From: Cylindrodendrum hubeiense
Taxonomy: Eukaryota > Ascomycota > Sordariomycetes > Hypocreales > Nectriaceae
Reading direction: 5' to 3'
Length of the DNA: 64,000 nt
Assembly: GCA_014621425.1 (NCBI GenBank)
Contig: JAANBB010000096.1
Coordinates: forward strand, 44,719-108,718
This document shows positions 1 to 12,067 of the stretch, one piece after another (positions within the stretch are counted from its first letter, which is position 1; each line of letters opens with the position of its first letter). The position numbers and the translations under genes were made by a program. The notes under the pieces are model-generated. The model had not been told where the DNA came from and did no database searches. It worked only from the letters and a program-made list of their open reading frames with translations.

Positions 1-46
1 CTTGACATATTTACTAGAATCACAATCAGCTAACCTTCCTCGCTAG
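1..46 (+). other. 3' end of an intron (branch point and acceptor)
   Basis: The window opens inside an intron. A consensus branch point GCTAAC lies at 29-34 and a TAG acceptor at 44-46. The reading frame that opens at 47 has an in-frame stop exactly at the acceptor, so the exon starts at 47 and the first exon and start codon lie upstream of the window. Confidence 0.7.
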
Positions 47-990
47 GCGCCAGATCCAGAACCTCCAAAGCGCAAACGCGGCCGGCCTTCGAACGCGTCC
101 AAACTCGCCGGCGCGTCGCTCGACCGCCCCGACGACCACGAAGCCGATGTCGAAGAAGCGCGCCCGAAGAAACGAGGTAGACCAAAGAAGAGTTTGGATG
201 CACCTGAGGTTGCGCCACCGGAGGAGGAGCAGCCCCGACGGAAGCGTGGCAGGCCGTCGCTGGCAGCCGCCGCAAAGTCAACAAACGAACCAGAAGAGCC
301 TGCTCCGCCCAAGCGGAAACGTGGCCGCCCTTCACTAGACAAGCAGCGCAAGGGGGTTGAAACAGCCCAGCGAACCGACGACCAGGAACCCGAGGAGGTC
401 GAGGATGCAGAGCGGGAAGCGCAGGAAGAGGAACAACCCGAAGAGACCCGACCGCAGCGCAAGCGAGGGCGCAAGCGCGCGCAGGCAGAGCAACAGCCCG
501 AACCAGAACCTGCACCGGAAGAAACCACAGAGGAGGTACCCCGCAGGAAGCGAGGGCGCAAGGCTCAACCGGCACAGGAACCTCAGCAGGAGGAAGCGGA
601 GGAGGTAGAGCAGGAGGAGGACGAGCAGCAGCAGCCACAGCGAAAAAAGAGCCGACGATCACTGCGCGACCTCCCCCTAGATGACGCCAATAACAAGGGC
701 AGCAAGGCGGTGAGATCCAAGAAGGGTGGGAGGCAATCTGGAAATGCAGACGACGCAGAGAACCAAGAGGAGAGTCAGCCGAAGAAACGCGGCCGACCTT
801 CAGGGTCGAGGAACTCGACAGGACAGAAGGAGAAGCAAGCCAAGCCTCGCCGATCTCGGGGCGAGGAACAAGAACAGGAACAAGAACAGGAGCAAGACGA
901 GGAACAAGACCAGGAGCCAGATCAGGAACAACAAGCAGCGGCCCCCAAGCCCAAGGGCCGTCGCCGCCGCTCCAGCCAGACCGCACCCCC
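47..990 (+). CDS. AT-hook-rich protein, partial (5' and 3' ends missing or fused)
   Basis: Open frame 2 from the splice acceptor at 46. It encodes a highly charged, disordered stretch with repeated AT-hook cores (KRKRGRPS, KKRGRPKK, RRKRGRPS, QRKRGRKR, KKRGRPSG) separated by Glu/Gln/Pro-rich linkers. AT-hooks bind the minor groove of AT-rich DNA, so a chromatin or kinetochore role is likely. Fungal CENP-Q/Fta7-type kinetochore proteins often carry such an N-terminus, but the coiled-coil domain expected after it is not present here. The frame stays open to 1198, but from about 990 the composition looks out of frame, and an FHL1 protein starts or continues in frame 1 from 1006. Either the rest of this gene plus the FHL1 promoter is missing from the assembly, or the stretch is the N-terminus of FHL1 and one base is missing from the C run at 986-990. 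Coding status is fairly sure; identity is not. Confidence 0.55.
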
Positions 991-1005
991 TCAGCCGACC
1001 ACGCA

Positions 1006-4000
1006 ATGCCGGACGCTCCTGCCCTCGACGGCCCCGACGCGACACCCCAACCCGCCGAGCCTCAACCTCAGGCAACGCCCGTACAACAGCAGCTGCACCT
1101 ACACCACGATGCGAGCATGGCCGCCCCCAACCACTTCGCTCCCTCCACGCCCTTCACGCCGGCTGCGATGCCCAGTCTGGACCAGCACGCCTACATGATG
1201 ATGGCCTTGGCGTCCATGTCCGGAGCCCCCAGCGCAATGTCGCCGCCTCCCACCGTCACTCCCTCCCAGGTCACCCTACCCAACCCCATGGAAGAGGCTT
1301 TCCACGGTCTCGGCCCCGCAAACACCATCCGCCAGGCCGGTGCCGACAAGGCCCTCGAATCCTTTGCGCGCGTCGAGTTTGCCGACAGTGTTTTCCAGAT
1401 GACCACCTACGCAGTCATCATTGGCCGAGATCAGCGCGCTCTCGAACAGGCCCGTCGCGATGAGAAGCGTGCTGATGAGCACAGGCGTCGCGTCGAGGAC
1501 AACGCCAACCGCGGTCTTCCCCCTCCCTCACCCATCGCGTACGAGCGGGGAAAATTTAGCAAGTCCTATGTCAGTGAGGAAGGTGGAATGCTGGGTCCCG
1601 AATCAGACAATGGGGAGAACGGCCGGCGGCCAAGCGACGCAAGACTAGTACTCAAGGCTCGTCGCAAAATGAAAACGAAGAAGCGCAGCAGGCCCAGGAG
1701 AACATGATATCGAATCGACAATATGTGTCTCACACCCCCGGCGCCGCCGCTGTAGACCTGACTTCGTTGAGGCCTTCTCCCTGGCACGTTCCCTTCATCG
1801 GTATCCACTCGCCGGGTCCCAACATTGCGACCAAGACCAAGGCCATCTCACGAGAGCATCTCAAGATTACGTACAACCAAGAGGAAGGCGTGTTCGAGGC
1901 CATTCCCCTACACAAAAATGGCTTCTTCTGCGAGGACGTGCATTACAAGAGTGAAAAGGTCGTGTTGAAGTGCGGCGACCGGCTACAGATCAAGGACATT
2001 GATTTCCGCTTCTTGATCAACGGCGTCGAGCGAGGCTGCACTGGTGCTGAAGAGGACGTTGAGGAGGTTGCACCGGCAGTGAAGCGACGCACCCATGGTG
2101 GAAAGGAGATGAGCTTTGACTTTGAGTCCTCGCACGGCAATGGCGAGGTACACGACACGAGTGATGAGCTTTCTGAAGTGGCCAGCCCCCCTGAACTATC
2201 CGACTTCGGAGACGGAGATGGTGATGGAGATGGAGATGGGGACGGAGATGGTGATGGAGACCCAGATGGAGACGGAGATGCAGATGGAGATGCAGAAGGG
2301 GATGCAGACGGAGATGCAGATGGAGATGCAGAAGGGGAGATGGATGGAGACGGAGAGGAAGAGGAGATGGAGGATGCCGACGTCGTCGAAACGGTCGAGG
2401 CAGAGGCAGAGATGGGGAGACCTAGCCTCGAGGCCGAGGTCAGGTTGAAGCATGAACTCATGCCTCAACCACATCCTTTAATGCCCCAGATACCCAAGAA
2501 GCGAGGGCCCGGAAGGCCACCGAAGAACGGAATTATGTCGAAGCGAGAACAACGTCTGCTGAAGAAGCAGCAGCAGGAGATGGCCAAGAAGACACTGCCC
2601 CAAGCACCACCGATTGAGCCTCCCATCAAGCGCAAGGTCGGGCGGCCCAGGAAACACCCGCTCCCAGAGAACTCAAGCGAACGACCAGAGAAGCGCAAGT
2701 ACAAACCCCGGAAGCCGAAGAACGAGGACGGTGCGGAAGGGTCGGACGCAGAGCGGCGTGCAAGAGAGAAGAAGGAGAAGAAGGCCCGGCCCAAGTCACC
2801 GCCGCTGGAGCTCAAGATTGAGGACTACACCGAAGAGCAACTTCAGAAACCCAACAAGAACTACGGCGTTCTTATTGACGAGACTCTTACCGCGGCGGGT
2901 CCAGACGGCCTCACACTCAAGCAGATTTACAAGCGGATTTGCCAGCGATATCCGTGGTTCTACTTCCATACCGAGACCAAAGGCTGGGAGAGCAGTGTCC
3001 GGCACAATCTTATTGGAAATGAGGCATTCAAGAAGGATGAGACGACGAATCTTTGGTCCCGCGTTCCAGGAGTCGAGTTGGACGCGGGCAAGAAGCGCAA
3101 GGCGTCCTCCCCAGACCGAGGGCTAGCAGCCGCTCAAGCTTATGGCCAATATCCATACCCCTACAACGCTGCGCAGCACATTTCTCCAGGCGCCTCTGGT
3201 TATCATCCCCCAGGCCAAGCACCTCCTGTGTACCAGGTGCCCGGATACAGCGCGCAGCAAGCCCAGCCAGGACGGCCGGTGCAGCCTTACGGGGCATCTG
3301 CATCACCTCCTGGCCAGCCAGCTCCGGCTGTGGCATCTCAACCGCCAGCGCCGGCACAGTTACCAGGCTATGGGCCTCCACCAGCCCCCGCCCGACCACA
3401 GCTCGGTGCGCCTCAACCAGGTGCTTATAGCTCGCCTTATGCAAGGCCGCCCCCATCAGCGACTCCCCCGATCAAAAAATGAGGACGGACATACCCCTGC
3501 AGCGGCACCGCCTCCCCAGCAGCCTCCGGTCGCGCCAATGGCAGCAAGGGCTGTCCCTGGACCCGCGCCAATATCACAGCATCCCCCTGCGGCGGTTGCT
3601 CCCGTTGCTGCTGTTTCTTCTGTTTCTGCTTCTGCTTCTGCTTCTGCTCCTGCTCCTGCTCCTCACCGTCCCGCAGCGGCCCCGGCACCCACCACCGCGA
3701 CGCGTCCCGTCATCGAACCCCGTCTCCTCACAGCAGTTGTCGGCCTCAAGAATGGCCTCGTCGAAAATCTCAAAAAGGCACGTAACCCCAAGGCCGAGGC
3801 CATCGTAATGTCGGCCCTCAACCGCTGCATTGGACTCAAAAAGGAGGCTACGGAGAACGACAAGATGGAGACCATCTGCATGAAGGGCATCAGCCAAGTC
3901 ATCGACGGAGCCACAAAGAACATGAGCCCCGCACCCGGAGCCGGCTCGTCATCTTCTGATGTGCCGCTCATCTTTGAGGCCAGGGTCCTCGCCTCCCTAA

Positions 4001-4242
4001 CCGGATTCAAGGACGTTTCCATCAAGGCGCTCAAGGCCAGACTCGGCGAATCCAAGGCCGAGGCTGTTACCCTCTCGGCTATCGACCGTGTTCTCGGGCT
4101 CGCCGACGCCAGCATCGTTCCTCCGCCAGCAGAAGGCGAGCCCTCGGTTGGCAACTTTGAGGGTGTCGAGCAGCATCTCATGAAGTCAATCCGCCAACTT
4201 CTCACCGGTATGAACCAAAGGCTCCAAGGCGTCAGTGCCTAG
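1006..4242 (+). CDS. FHL1: FHA/forkhead transcription factor, FHL1-like (two frame breaks)
   Basis: About 1,078 residues once two frame breaks are allowed for. Residues about 119-340 form a split FHA domain (starting ESFARVEFADSVFQMTTYAV, with IGRDQ, then SREHLKI and KNGFFCED). Two AT-hooks follow (KKRGPGRPPKN, KRKVGRPRKHP), then a forkhead domain at about 614-685 (core WFYFHTETKGWESSVRHNL), a Pro/Gln-rich tail and a helical C-terminus. FHA plus forkhead is the signature of Fhl1, which in yeasts controls ribosomal-protein genes and rRNA processing; its role here is inferred. An acidic Gly-Asp repeat is encoded at 2208-2365. Break 1: the frame moves from 1 to 0 near the GGGG at 1612-1615, as if one G were missing. 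Break 2: it moves from 0 to 1 at the six A at 3474-3479, as if one A were extra. No intron consensus fits either. ATG 1006 is the first in frame 1 after the AT-hook region; a start farther upstream is possible if the two stretches are one gene. Confidence 0.85.
2208..2365 (+). repeat. In-frame GGAGATG-type minisatellite in the FHL1-like gene
   Basis: Imperfect hexamer repeats of the type GGAGAT/GGTGAT/GCAGAT encode alternating Gly-Asp with some Ala and Glu, ending in an EEEE stretch. It lies between the FHA and forkhead domains. Its length is a whole number of codons, so the frame is kept. Confidence 0.85.
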
Positions 4243-5125
4243 AACCAGTGCACCTCGAATGAGCGGATGACATGGAGTGGAATGGAAATGGGATAAGTTG
4301 ACGATATAGTGCTTTTTTGGAGGGCGTTTTTTACGGTCTAATGAGTATGACTGGAGCTTGATAGGTAGCTTTTAATGGCCTGTCTTGTTAGAACGGGAAC
4401 CAAGCATCGGGCTTTTGTTTTCCATGCGGCAGTTATAGCTCGATAGAGGTGGGCGAACCTCTTGGGGGAATTCATTCTACTTCTTTTCGGCTTATACGAT
4501 ATACCTCTAGAGCAAGCGGACATCTAGCCAAACAACGTATGATACTTTGTACATTGCGCCCTCTCTCCTGTGTCTGATGTGTCTGTCTTCTGTCATCCAT
4601 TCCCGTACGCTTCACTCCCCGGCTCCGCATCGATAGACTTGTCATAAAATTTACGTTTTACTTGTAATCTCATCAACAGAAAACTTTCATCAGATTAAAG
4701 TCCAAAAATTGTAGACGCTAATATGTATCCGCCCACCAAACCCCCATCCGTCATACCCCTCAACACTCCAAGCTGGAAAGGACCGACAGCTCCCGTCTTC
4801 CGTCATCGTCTTGTCACGTCATTGTTTCGTTTTGAACTGCATCCGAACGCTTGCTCCCGCGTTCCTCTCCTGACCCACGCCAGGCCGGGTCGTCTTGAGC
4901 CCCCTTTCCTCCTAGAGTCAATCGGGTGTAGGTATCGTATATGACAAACTTGAAAACGAAAAAGAGAACAGCATCAAACAAGACAATAAAACCCCAAGCG
5001 CCAGTTGCTCGGAGAAACCGTAGTTCCTCCCCAGCGCCATCGCCCCTGAATGACTCAACAAAGATTGCTCGTCATTGGGTTCCTCGCAAAGAAACAATCG
5101 CACTAACTTCTCCAGGTACTCAACT
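4243..5125. other. Convergent intergenic region, FHL1-like / BOI-like
   Basis: No gene seen. It lies between the stop codons of two convergent genes and should hold both 3' untranslated regions. AT-richer patches occur around 4640-4720. Confidence 0.6.
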
Positions 5126-8110
5126 CTATGCGATGAGAGTACTATCCTTCTCCACTGACTCACTACTGGCGTTGATATCCTCGGTCTTGAGTTTATCCAC
5201 CCCAGCCACGCCGCTGTCTGCCTCGTCGTAACAGATGCCGAGACCATTCGTATCCTTCTTCTCCAAAGTAGTTCCATTCTCAGCGCCTTCCTCGAGATTC
5301 ATCAATGCAGGGGGGCGATGACGCATTTGCTTCGCTTTCGCAAGTGAGATGGTCTTCTGTTGATAGGTGGTCGTGATGGGTTTGGTGTCGTCTCGGTCAA
5401 TCGTGGCCTTCATCAGTGCTGCCATCCACAGGCGGCCCTGCTTCAAGTTGGGCACAGCAAAATAGTGAACGGTGGGCTTCGTGAAGTTAACAGCTCTCGA
5501 CAGGCCGGCTCGGGGTGGTACGAGCTTGAAAATGAAGACAGAATCATCTCCCTTTTCCAACTCCTCGGAATCGTTCTGACTCGTTGGCATGGTTTGGCCA
5601 CCCACAACGCCGGTGATGGTGGCATGGAGGCCTGTCAACTTCTCGTTATCGGCAGGGAGCACCCTGTGGAAGGAGATATCAATCAGGCCTTTCTCGTGGT
5701 CATCGTCCTCGGAGTAATAATAGGCCAGGCGTCGGCCTTTAAGGACAAACAACCGTGGTTTCCATGTCGTCATGAGGTTGGAGCTCTTCTTCTTCATCCA
5801 ACCGCTGTAGTCCGCATCCTTCATCGCCTCCTTGGGTGGAATTTTCAACAGGCCACGGGTATATGCGCTGGTCTCCTTCTTACTCTTCTTGCGGCTATTC
5901 TTGCTGAGTTGGGTCGTCGATGTGCTAGGACTCTTTGCGGTGTCGAGGAGACTCGAAGGTCGAANCTGGGCCCCCCGGAGGGCGTGGTCGATCCAGTACG
6001 CGCAGGCGACTCAACCATCGTTTCTTTGCTAGGCGAGTCGATGGGCGTCCCGGTCTTAGAACGGTCGCTGCTCTGGTTATCTGAGATGGTACGCTTACCC
6101 ATGCTTCCAGCTAGGGACATGGGCTTGTTGACCACGGCAGAGAGCCAGTCCGAATTGAATCCAGGGATTTTCGACGTCGATGCTGAGGTCGACGAGCGAC
6201 CAGCTCCAACCGACGTGTCGAGTTTCGTCACGGTGGGTGACGGAGTTTCGCCGGCTGCTGGCATATTCCTGATGGACTCAGTGGTAGTGCTCGATGCCGT
6301 TCTCCTGTGAGGCCCTGACTGGAGACCATAATACTTATGGGCGGCTGAAGACAAGCCGCCTTCGGTCAATGAGCCTATGCTGCCAAACCTCGACTGCCTC
6401 GTGATGGCCGTGGCGCTGCGAACCCTCTGTTCCTCCGCATAGCTCGATTTTCTGGATTCCGCGCCGCTGTCGCGCTTTCGCAGTAGATTCCGCTTTCTCC
6501 CATCCACCTCTGTCCCAGAGAAATACCCTCGGTCTAACTCGACGGCCGAATCTTGAAGATCTGCGCCACTTGGGGGGCTCAAGAGATCTTGAAGGCCAGT
6601 CGAGGACAAGGGCCTTGGTGTGGCGCCTCCTAGAGTCCAATTCCGGTCAAATGACGGCTGCTTTTTATGCGACCCTTCGCTGCTGGGGAACGTACCGAGG
6701 TTGGCGATCTTGGGGATAGGAGCCGTTCCGGTCGTTATCGCCGTCCCAGGGAGGTGGAACTCGGTGGAAGAATGACGGCGCGACTGGTGCATTTCCCTGA
6801 TAGACGCAGCGGACGGTCTCTTGATATGGGTTGAACGGGACGGACTGTCTTGGGCTATCGGTGTAAGTGTTGTCGTCGGAGAAGCTTTGGGGGTATGAGA
6901 CAGGGAAAGTCGTCTTGTCTGGATGGAAGTAGGCCGGTTTGTCAAGGTGTTTGTTCGACTCCTTGTCCGCCGTCCTTCTTCGGGTCCAGCTTCGCTCCCG
7001 TATGTTTGCGTTGACCGCCGTGTTTCAAGCCCCGAGCCACTGACTTCGTCCTGGAGGGCCTTAATCTTGTGCCACGTCTTGAGTCGTCGACCGACCGAGC
7101 CTAGATCAAACGCCTTGATAAATAGTGAGCTTTGGTCCATGCCCAGGAGTACCTCTCCCGATATTTCTTGGTCTCTGAAGACCTCGCAGTGATGCTTCTC
7201 CACACCCGAGGTGAATAGATACTCAGCAACCGCGTCGGCGGACCACGATTCCACTTCCATACGGGTGGTATGAGATCCGTCTTCCTCTTCGTCGGTTTCC
7301 TCTCCATGGATGTAGGACGTTCGATTGTCAAGGTGATTGCTACTATACTCGCTTCCGGAATCGTTTCCGGTTGTTCGCAACCCGCCATTGCTCGAGGGCG
7401 ACCGGAGGTCTGTAATATGCTCGTCGATAACGGTCAAAGTTTCGTGCAACACAGGGCTGTCCTGGGTCGGGTTTGCGAGTTGAGCAAGGAGAGACATCGA
7501 GGGCGGTTCTGTCGGAGCGAGAACGGAGTCGGGCTTGACCGAGTTCAGCGGCAGGGTAACCGGATGGTCGATTGGTTGCGACAGGGTCGCGGGTTGGGGC
7601 TTGGTAACATGGTTATCCTTCGGGGCCGCATCGGCCGTGCCTATCACTCTGGGTTCTGTTGGTTGGGGACTGGTGGGTTTTGAAGCAAACGAGCTGGTAG
7701 GGATATTCTTGGGAGCGGGTCGAGTGTAGACTGGCGAGCGTTAGTCGCTTCGGCGGATATTAGATGTCAGCGCGGGACAGACAAACCTTCGGGGAAGAGA
7801 CCGGTGTTGCTGTTGACGAGGTGGCGACCCAGAAACCAGCCATCGCCGAACTCGTCATCTCGTTCGATGAGTTCGACTCTATCACCCTTTGCAAGGCTCA
7901 ATTCGTCGGAACTGCGGGCCTGGAAGTCATCTGCATGTAAAAAAGCCACGGGTCAGAAGAGCAGCGCGATAGGTGCGGCGAAGATTGGAGGGAGGGAGGG
8001 CATTCAGAGGCTCGACGAAGGAGACTCAACGAAGGAGACTCACGTATCACGAGCAAAAGATCGCCTGCCGCGGGGCGGACATGGCCATCGTTGGGGCCTC
8101 TTGCGGCCAT
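5126..8110 (-). CDS. BOI2: BOI-type polarity protein (SH3-SAM-PH)
   Basis: Exons, in order of translation: 8110-8044, 7930-7787 and 7730-5126. The two introns use GTGAGT and GTTTGT donors. About 938 residues. An SH3 domain covers about 17-73 (LLLVIHDFQARSSDELSLAK, with GDRVELIERDDEFGDGWFLG), split across all three exons. A SAM domain lies at about 233-298 (from WSADAVAEYLFTSGVEKHHC). A Ser/Thr/Pro-rich region follows, then a C-terminal PH domain at about 711-846 (DYSGWMKKKSS, TWKPRLFVLKGRRLAYYYSE). This order defines the yeast Boi1/Boi2 family: membrane-associated scaffolds of bud or hyphal tips that bind Cdc42 and exocyst components and activate secretion (family knowledge). An undetermined base at 5965 coincides with a one-base frame change: the sequence before it reads ...TTPSGGP and the sequence after it reads RPSSLLDTAKSPS in the next frame. 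One base is probably missing there rather than the gene being broken. ATG 8110 was chosen because it opens the exon that completes the SH3. Confidence 0.92.
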
Positions 8111-11100
8111 GGTCGGATGGTGCCAGGAGCCGTTGGTAGTTGAGGATAGATGGATATTAGATGTTGGATGTTGGAGGTTGAGACAAGGTACCGGCGAGGA
8201 ACGGAAAATGGCAAGCCAAGGGCGGCGGCAGTGGTTGAAGGGTTAGCTGAGGGGCGGCGCAGGTCGGCGGGACGGGAGACGGGAGACGGGCGATGAGGGT
8301 GGGCGAGTTCAAGGGTGGGCGAGTCCAAGGGCGGCGGCTGCTAGAGCGAGGGATGATGGAGTTGGAAGACAATCGTAACGACAGCCATCTGCCAGGCCCT
8401 CGTGGCAAGGCTCCGCTTGTATTGTTGGGCAGGTTTCGACGATGGGATGGCTGGAGGGAGATGGATGGAGTCGCGCAGGCGAGTGCTGAAGATGCCAGGT
8501 GCGGCAAAGGTGGAGATGGTGGTGCTTTGAGCCTCTGAGCTTCGACCACTTGCGGTGGGTGTGGGTGTAGGCGCGGGAGTGTGGGCGGTAATAATGGTCT
8601 CGGTGCTGGTCTCGGCGCGGCGACGGTCCTGGACTGGTCGTGGTGGACTGGTCGTGGGACTGGTCCCGGACTGGTGAGCTGCTGCGCTGGGTGCAACTCG
8701 AGTTTGTACACCACCCGTGTCGCTGCCGGTGCTGGTGCGCTCCTGGTGCGCTCCTGGTGCGCTGTGCAAATGCTGTGGTGCGTTGTGTGGACTGGTACAT
8801 GCACTACCGACCTGTGGCCGCAAGCATCATGCAGTCCCAGAGCGGAGTTGGACTGGCACAAGGCACGACGGCCTCTCACGAGAGGGGTGGTCCCTGGAAA
8901 CAGCGAATGAGGGCCCTGGCGTGGACGGCTGCGATTGGTGCGACGCGGCTCCCTGGCACTAGGACAGGTCGATGAGCGCTCAGATATGAGGCGTCGTCTG
9001 GGAATGGGCCGCAGCACGGGGGAAGAATAATTTTACGAGGCGCCTGTCGTCGGCCGAGGCGATGACTGTCGACTGTGCGTGGTGCCTCCGTGCAGGGCGT
9101 CTGTTCGAGAACAAAGGGCTTTCCGGAGGCGTTCTAATGAAGCTGACCGGAGGCCTAGAATGGTGCATGGCATCAGTCTCCTGTGCTCCAGGGTGGGTGC
9201 TGGGATTGGATGATGCGCCCAACCTCAACGTGCTATTTTCGGATGCGGTGCCAGCTCAGATGCCCAGGGTTTGGAAAAGGGAGAGCAAGGATGAAGATGA
9301 TGAGGTGAGTGCGGCACTACGCCAAGGCGTCCCGGACCTCCAACATCGACTTCGGTAGTTGTTGTAAGACACCCAGATTATTGATTGATGGCGGGTCGAT
9401 GGTCGGCTACATCCATTGGTGGGCCTGGGCGGATGGCGATTTATTTCTTAAGAGGGACGGGAAAGAGGGAAGGGGAAAAGGGGAAAAGGGGAATTCCAAG
9501 GGACGAGTGAATGAGGGCCCAGGGCAATCCCACAGGTTCTCTTGTCGTGCAGCAAGTTCCTTGATCGGTGTAATACTTGTCAAGAGGGATATTGACAACT
9601 GGTTACTTCACAATCACTGACGGCCGTGCCCAGAGCAGAACCGGCACTGAGAAAATCATGGACACCATGGGCATCAGGGAGATCAGGGAGATCATGGAGA
9701 TCACGAGACCGGGGAAACCCTGGACCGCAGGAGCGAGGGCATGCGTGAATCGGCGGGCATTTGAGGAATGAACGACCTGCACCATCAAGTCATCGCCGTG
9801 CCTGTCTCTTGCCCGTCAAGCCTATCTTCCCCAATGGTACCTTAGGTAAGGTACCAGCCACGACCAGCCAAAGACAGTGGCAGCTGACCGGTACCTGCCT
9901 ATTTCCATGGGGCGTCGAATGCAGAAAGAATATCCTGCATACCTTGCCTACCTACCTACCTTGACTTCCGACATAGTGCATCCTAGGTAGGAAAGGTCAC
10001 CAAGCCGCCGGCACAACTCAAATCCCCCCAACTCTCCAGGAGATACATACATCGTATTTGACCAGGGTTCCCACTAAGCCCCGACCACGACCTGAGGCTC
10101 ACACCGGGGGGCCCGTCGCGCGTGGGGAATGATGGCGGCGCCCGTACCAATTGCTCACGGTGCCGTTGAAAACTTGCCAGGCCAGTAATTATTAACGGGC
10201 TGAGGAGGAGGGAACCAGAAGCATGGGCCAGACGCTAGTAGGGGATGGTCCTAAAATCAAAAAGTGGCGTGGCAATGCGGCCTGAGCCAACAACACAAAC
10301 CTCTTTCAAACTCCAACACAACAACATTGTCGATAGAATATAGTACTGTATGGGAACCATTAGCAATACGCCGTTCCATATCGATGATTAAACATACTCG
10401 ATCTCGCCGCTGTCGAAATTGTCTTTGGTCGCCGATTATCCGCCCCGACATGATTCGCCTTTGTCTTGGGGGGTTTTCCTTTGTGCAATTCCTCCCATGT
10501 CCTACTGAGCTGGCCCACCCTTGTTGGTCATCTCCATGTGTGAAATGGGGCAAGCAGATACACAAAAAGAAAGACGGAGCATACATGTACCAGTGAAATA
10601 ATGATATATGTCCAATCTTCTTCAATCCTGTACCATCCGCCGTATCTTCATCCATTCCTACCTACCGGCGTGACGTGAGGAAAGCATCGTCATTTTGTTT
10701 GTTCCAAACTCCTGCCAGCCCCACTGTGAGATACACCTGCATACCTGGCGGTGATTGCTTCGTGCTCCGTACGCAAGGGGGAGATGGCTAGAGGGTCAGC
10801 GCAATGCGAGATGATGTAAATTCAAGGGTTTGCATGTGAAATGTGGGTCACTGGTTACCGTGACTTGTTTCTGCTTGGCAATGGGTTTATTTATTGGTTT
10901 GGATTGTGCCTGGGCAGTTGCTTGATGATTTGACTCTGTGCTCCCCCAGCGGGCGGATAGCAAGACCCAACCCGATGGCAATTTGTTCCGCCCCAACCTC
11001 AGCTTTGCATCAAGTGCTTGGTACCTACCTATCCGCGGCCAAAAAATACCATATATGATCGCGCTTACCATAAATGTTAACACCGTACCTTCCTATCTCG

Positions 11101-12067
11101 TACTGATGAATAAATTCACACATGATTGCCCAGAATGTGGCGGCCAGGAGCAAAAGGACCTGTTACCTCAGCGGTGTCATCTACCCTAGACTCACCGCAC
11201 GACCTAGACTGCAAGCGGGTTAGGGGCTTGTGTTAGGTAAGTTCTTCATCCACAGGCGCCTGTTGGGCTCGATGGCGCCTGCCCTTCCCCAGGGATCCGC
11301 CCCAGCCCAGCCCACCCAGCAGCGTCGCACCAACCACATCGGGGAACCCAGCAGGCTGAGGCTGCGACGAGCAACCAACAACGGGCGAGCACAAAGAGCC
11401 TCTTTAGTCGGATCTGAAGCCCGTAGCCAGTTCGTTGCTGGACCAGGTGCGCCTTTTGCTCCCGATCGGATAGAACCCCCCCTCCATCCCTCCATCATCG
11501 TCGCTGCCATCGTCGCTGTCGCTGTTGCCATTACTGCAGTCGTGGAAATCCCTGCCGTCGTCGTTGTCGTCGTCGTTCCGTCATCGCTGCTACCATTCCC
11601 GCCGTCATCGCCATCTCCATCTCCATCGCGCAAACCCTTCCCCGATCATCGTCGTGAGCTTCAGCCCTTCGCCCTTCGCCCGGGCTCCCACATCGCCCCC
11701 TCACCCTCTTCCACCCTCCCACCCGCGGCTGCCAACGCCCGTCGTATTCTCGGCGCCCGCTTCTTGATAAACCACGACTCTCTGCGATTGCCACAGACGC
11801 CGCCGCTCGTCACTCCCGCACTCGGAACAAGTTGTCGAATCATGACCAGGCAGTTTGCACTCGGTTTCAAAAAAAGAAGACGCTGAGCATGATCCCTGGA
11901 TTCCAAATGGTAATCCCCTCCCCCATTTCCCCATTTCCCCATTCCCTACATCTCTGCTCCCGCCCTGTTCCTCCGTCCTTCTGTCTGCGCTGTTCGGCCG
12001 ACCACAAGATCGGATCCCTGACGATGTCGAATCGCTAGAACCTCCCCCCACGCTGTCGACCCGTGAA
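8111..12067. other. Long divergent intergenic region (BOI-like / SP-RING gene)
   Basis: About 4 kb with no gene I can support. 8150-8990 is GC-rich with short repeats (for example GCTCCTGGTGC units near 8735-8760) and probably holds the BOI-like leader and promoter. 9836-9855 is an almost perfect palindrome. 9941-9991, 10658-10666 and 11020-11030 carry CCTACC/TAGGTA motifs. The last kilobase is C/T-rich (CATCGTCGCTG- and CCATTTCCC-type runs at 11490-11945), as in promoters and leaders of filamentous fungi. Open frames here are short and show no domain features. Confidence 0.5.
9836..9855. repeat. 20-bp palindrome of the GGTACCTTA class
   Basis: GGTACCTTAGGTAAGGTACC: two perfect 9-base arms (GGTACCTTA and TAAGGTACC) around a 2-base centre. 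It is the clearest member of a family of TAGGTA/ACCTAC motifs dispersed in the spacers of this window. Confidence 0.8.

Noticed and set aside
30..986. 318-codon frame antisense to the AT-hook region
   Set aside because: Low-complexity Pro/Ala/Val product, the complement of Lys/Glu/Arg-rich coding sequence.
960..1000. An intron to join the AT-hook frame to the FHL1 frame
   Set aside because: The only GT...AG pair would give a 35-nt intron with no branch point, too short for this genome. A missing base or missing sequence fits better.
1943..2461. Ser/Pro-repeat frame antisense to the FHL1 acidic tract
   Set aside because: It is the reverse complement of the Gly-Asp minisatellite and overlaps a certain gene.
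8157..9017. 286-codon minus-strand frame upstream of the BOI-like gene
   Set aside because: GC-rich, Pro/Ser/Arg/His-biased, passes through short repeats, with several overlapping frames of equal quality. It is more likely leader or promoter.
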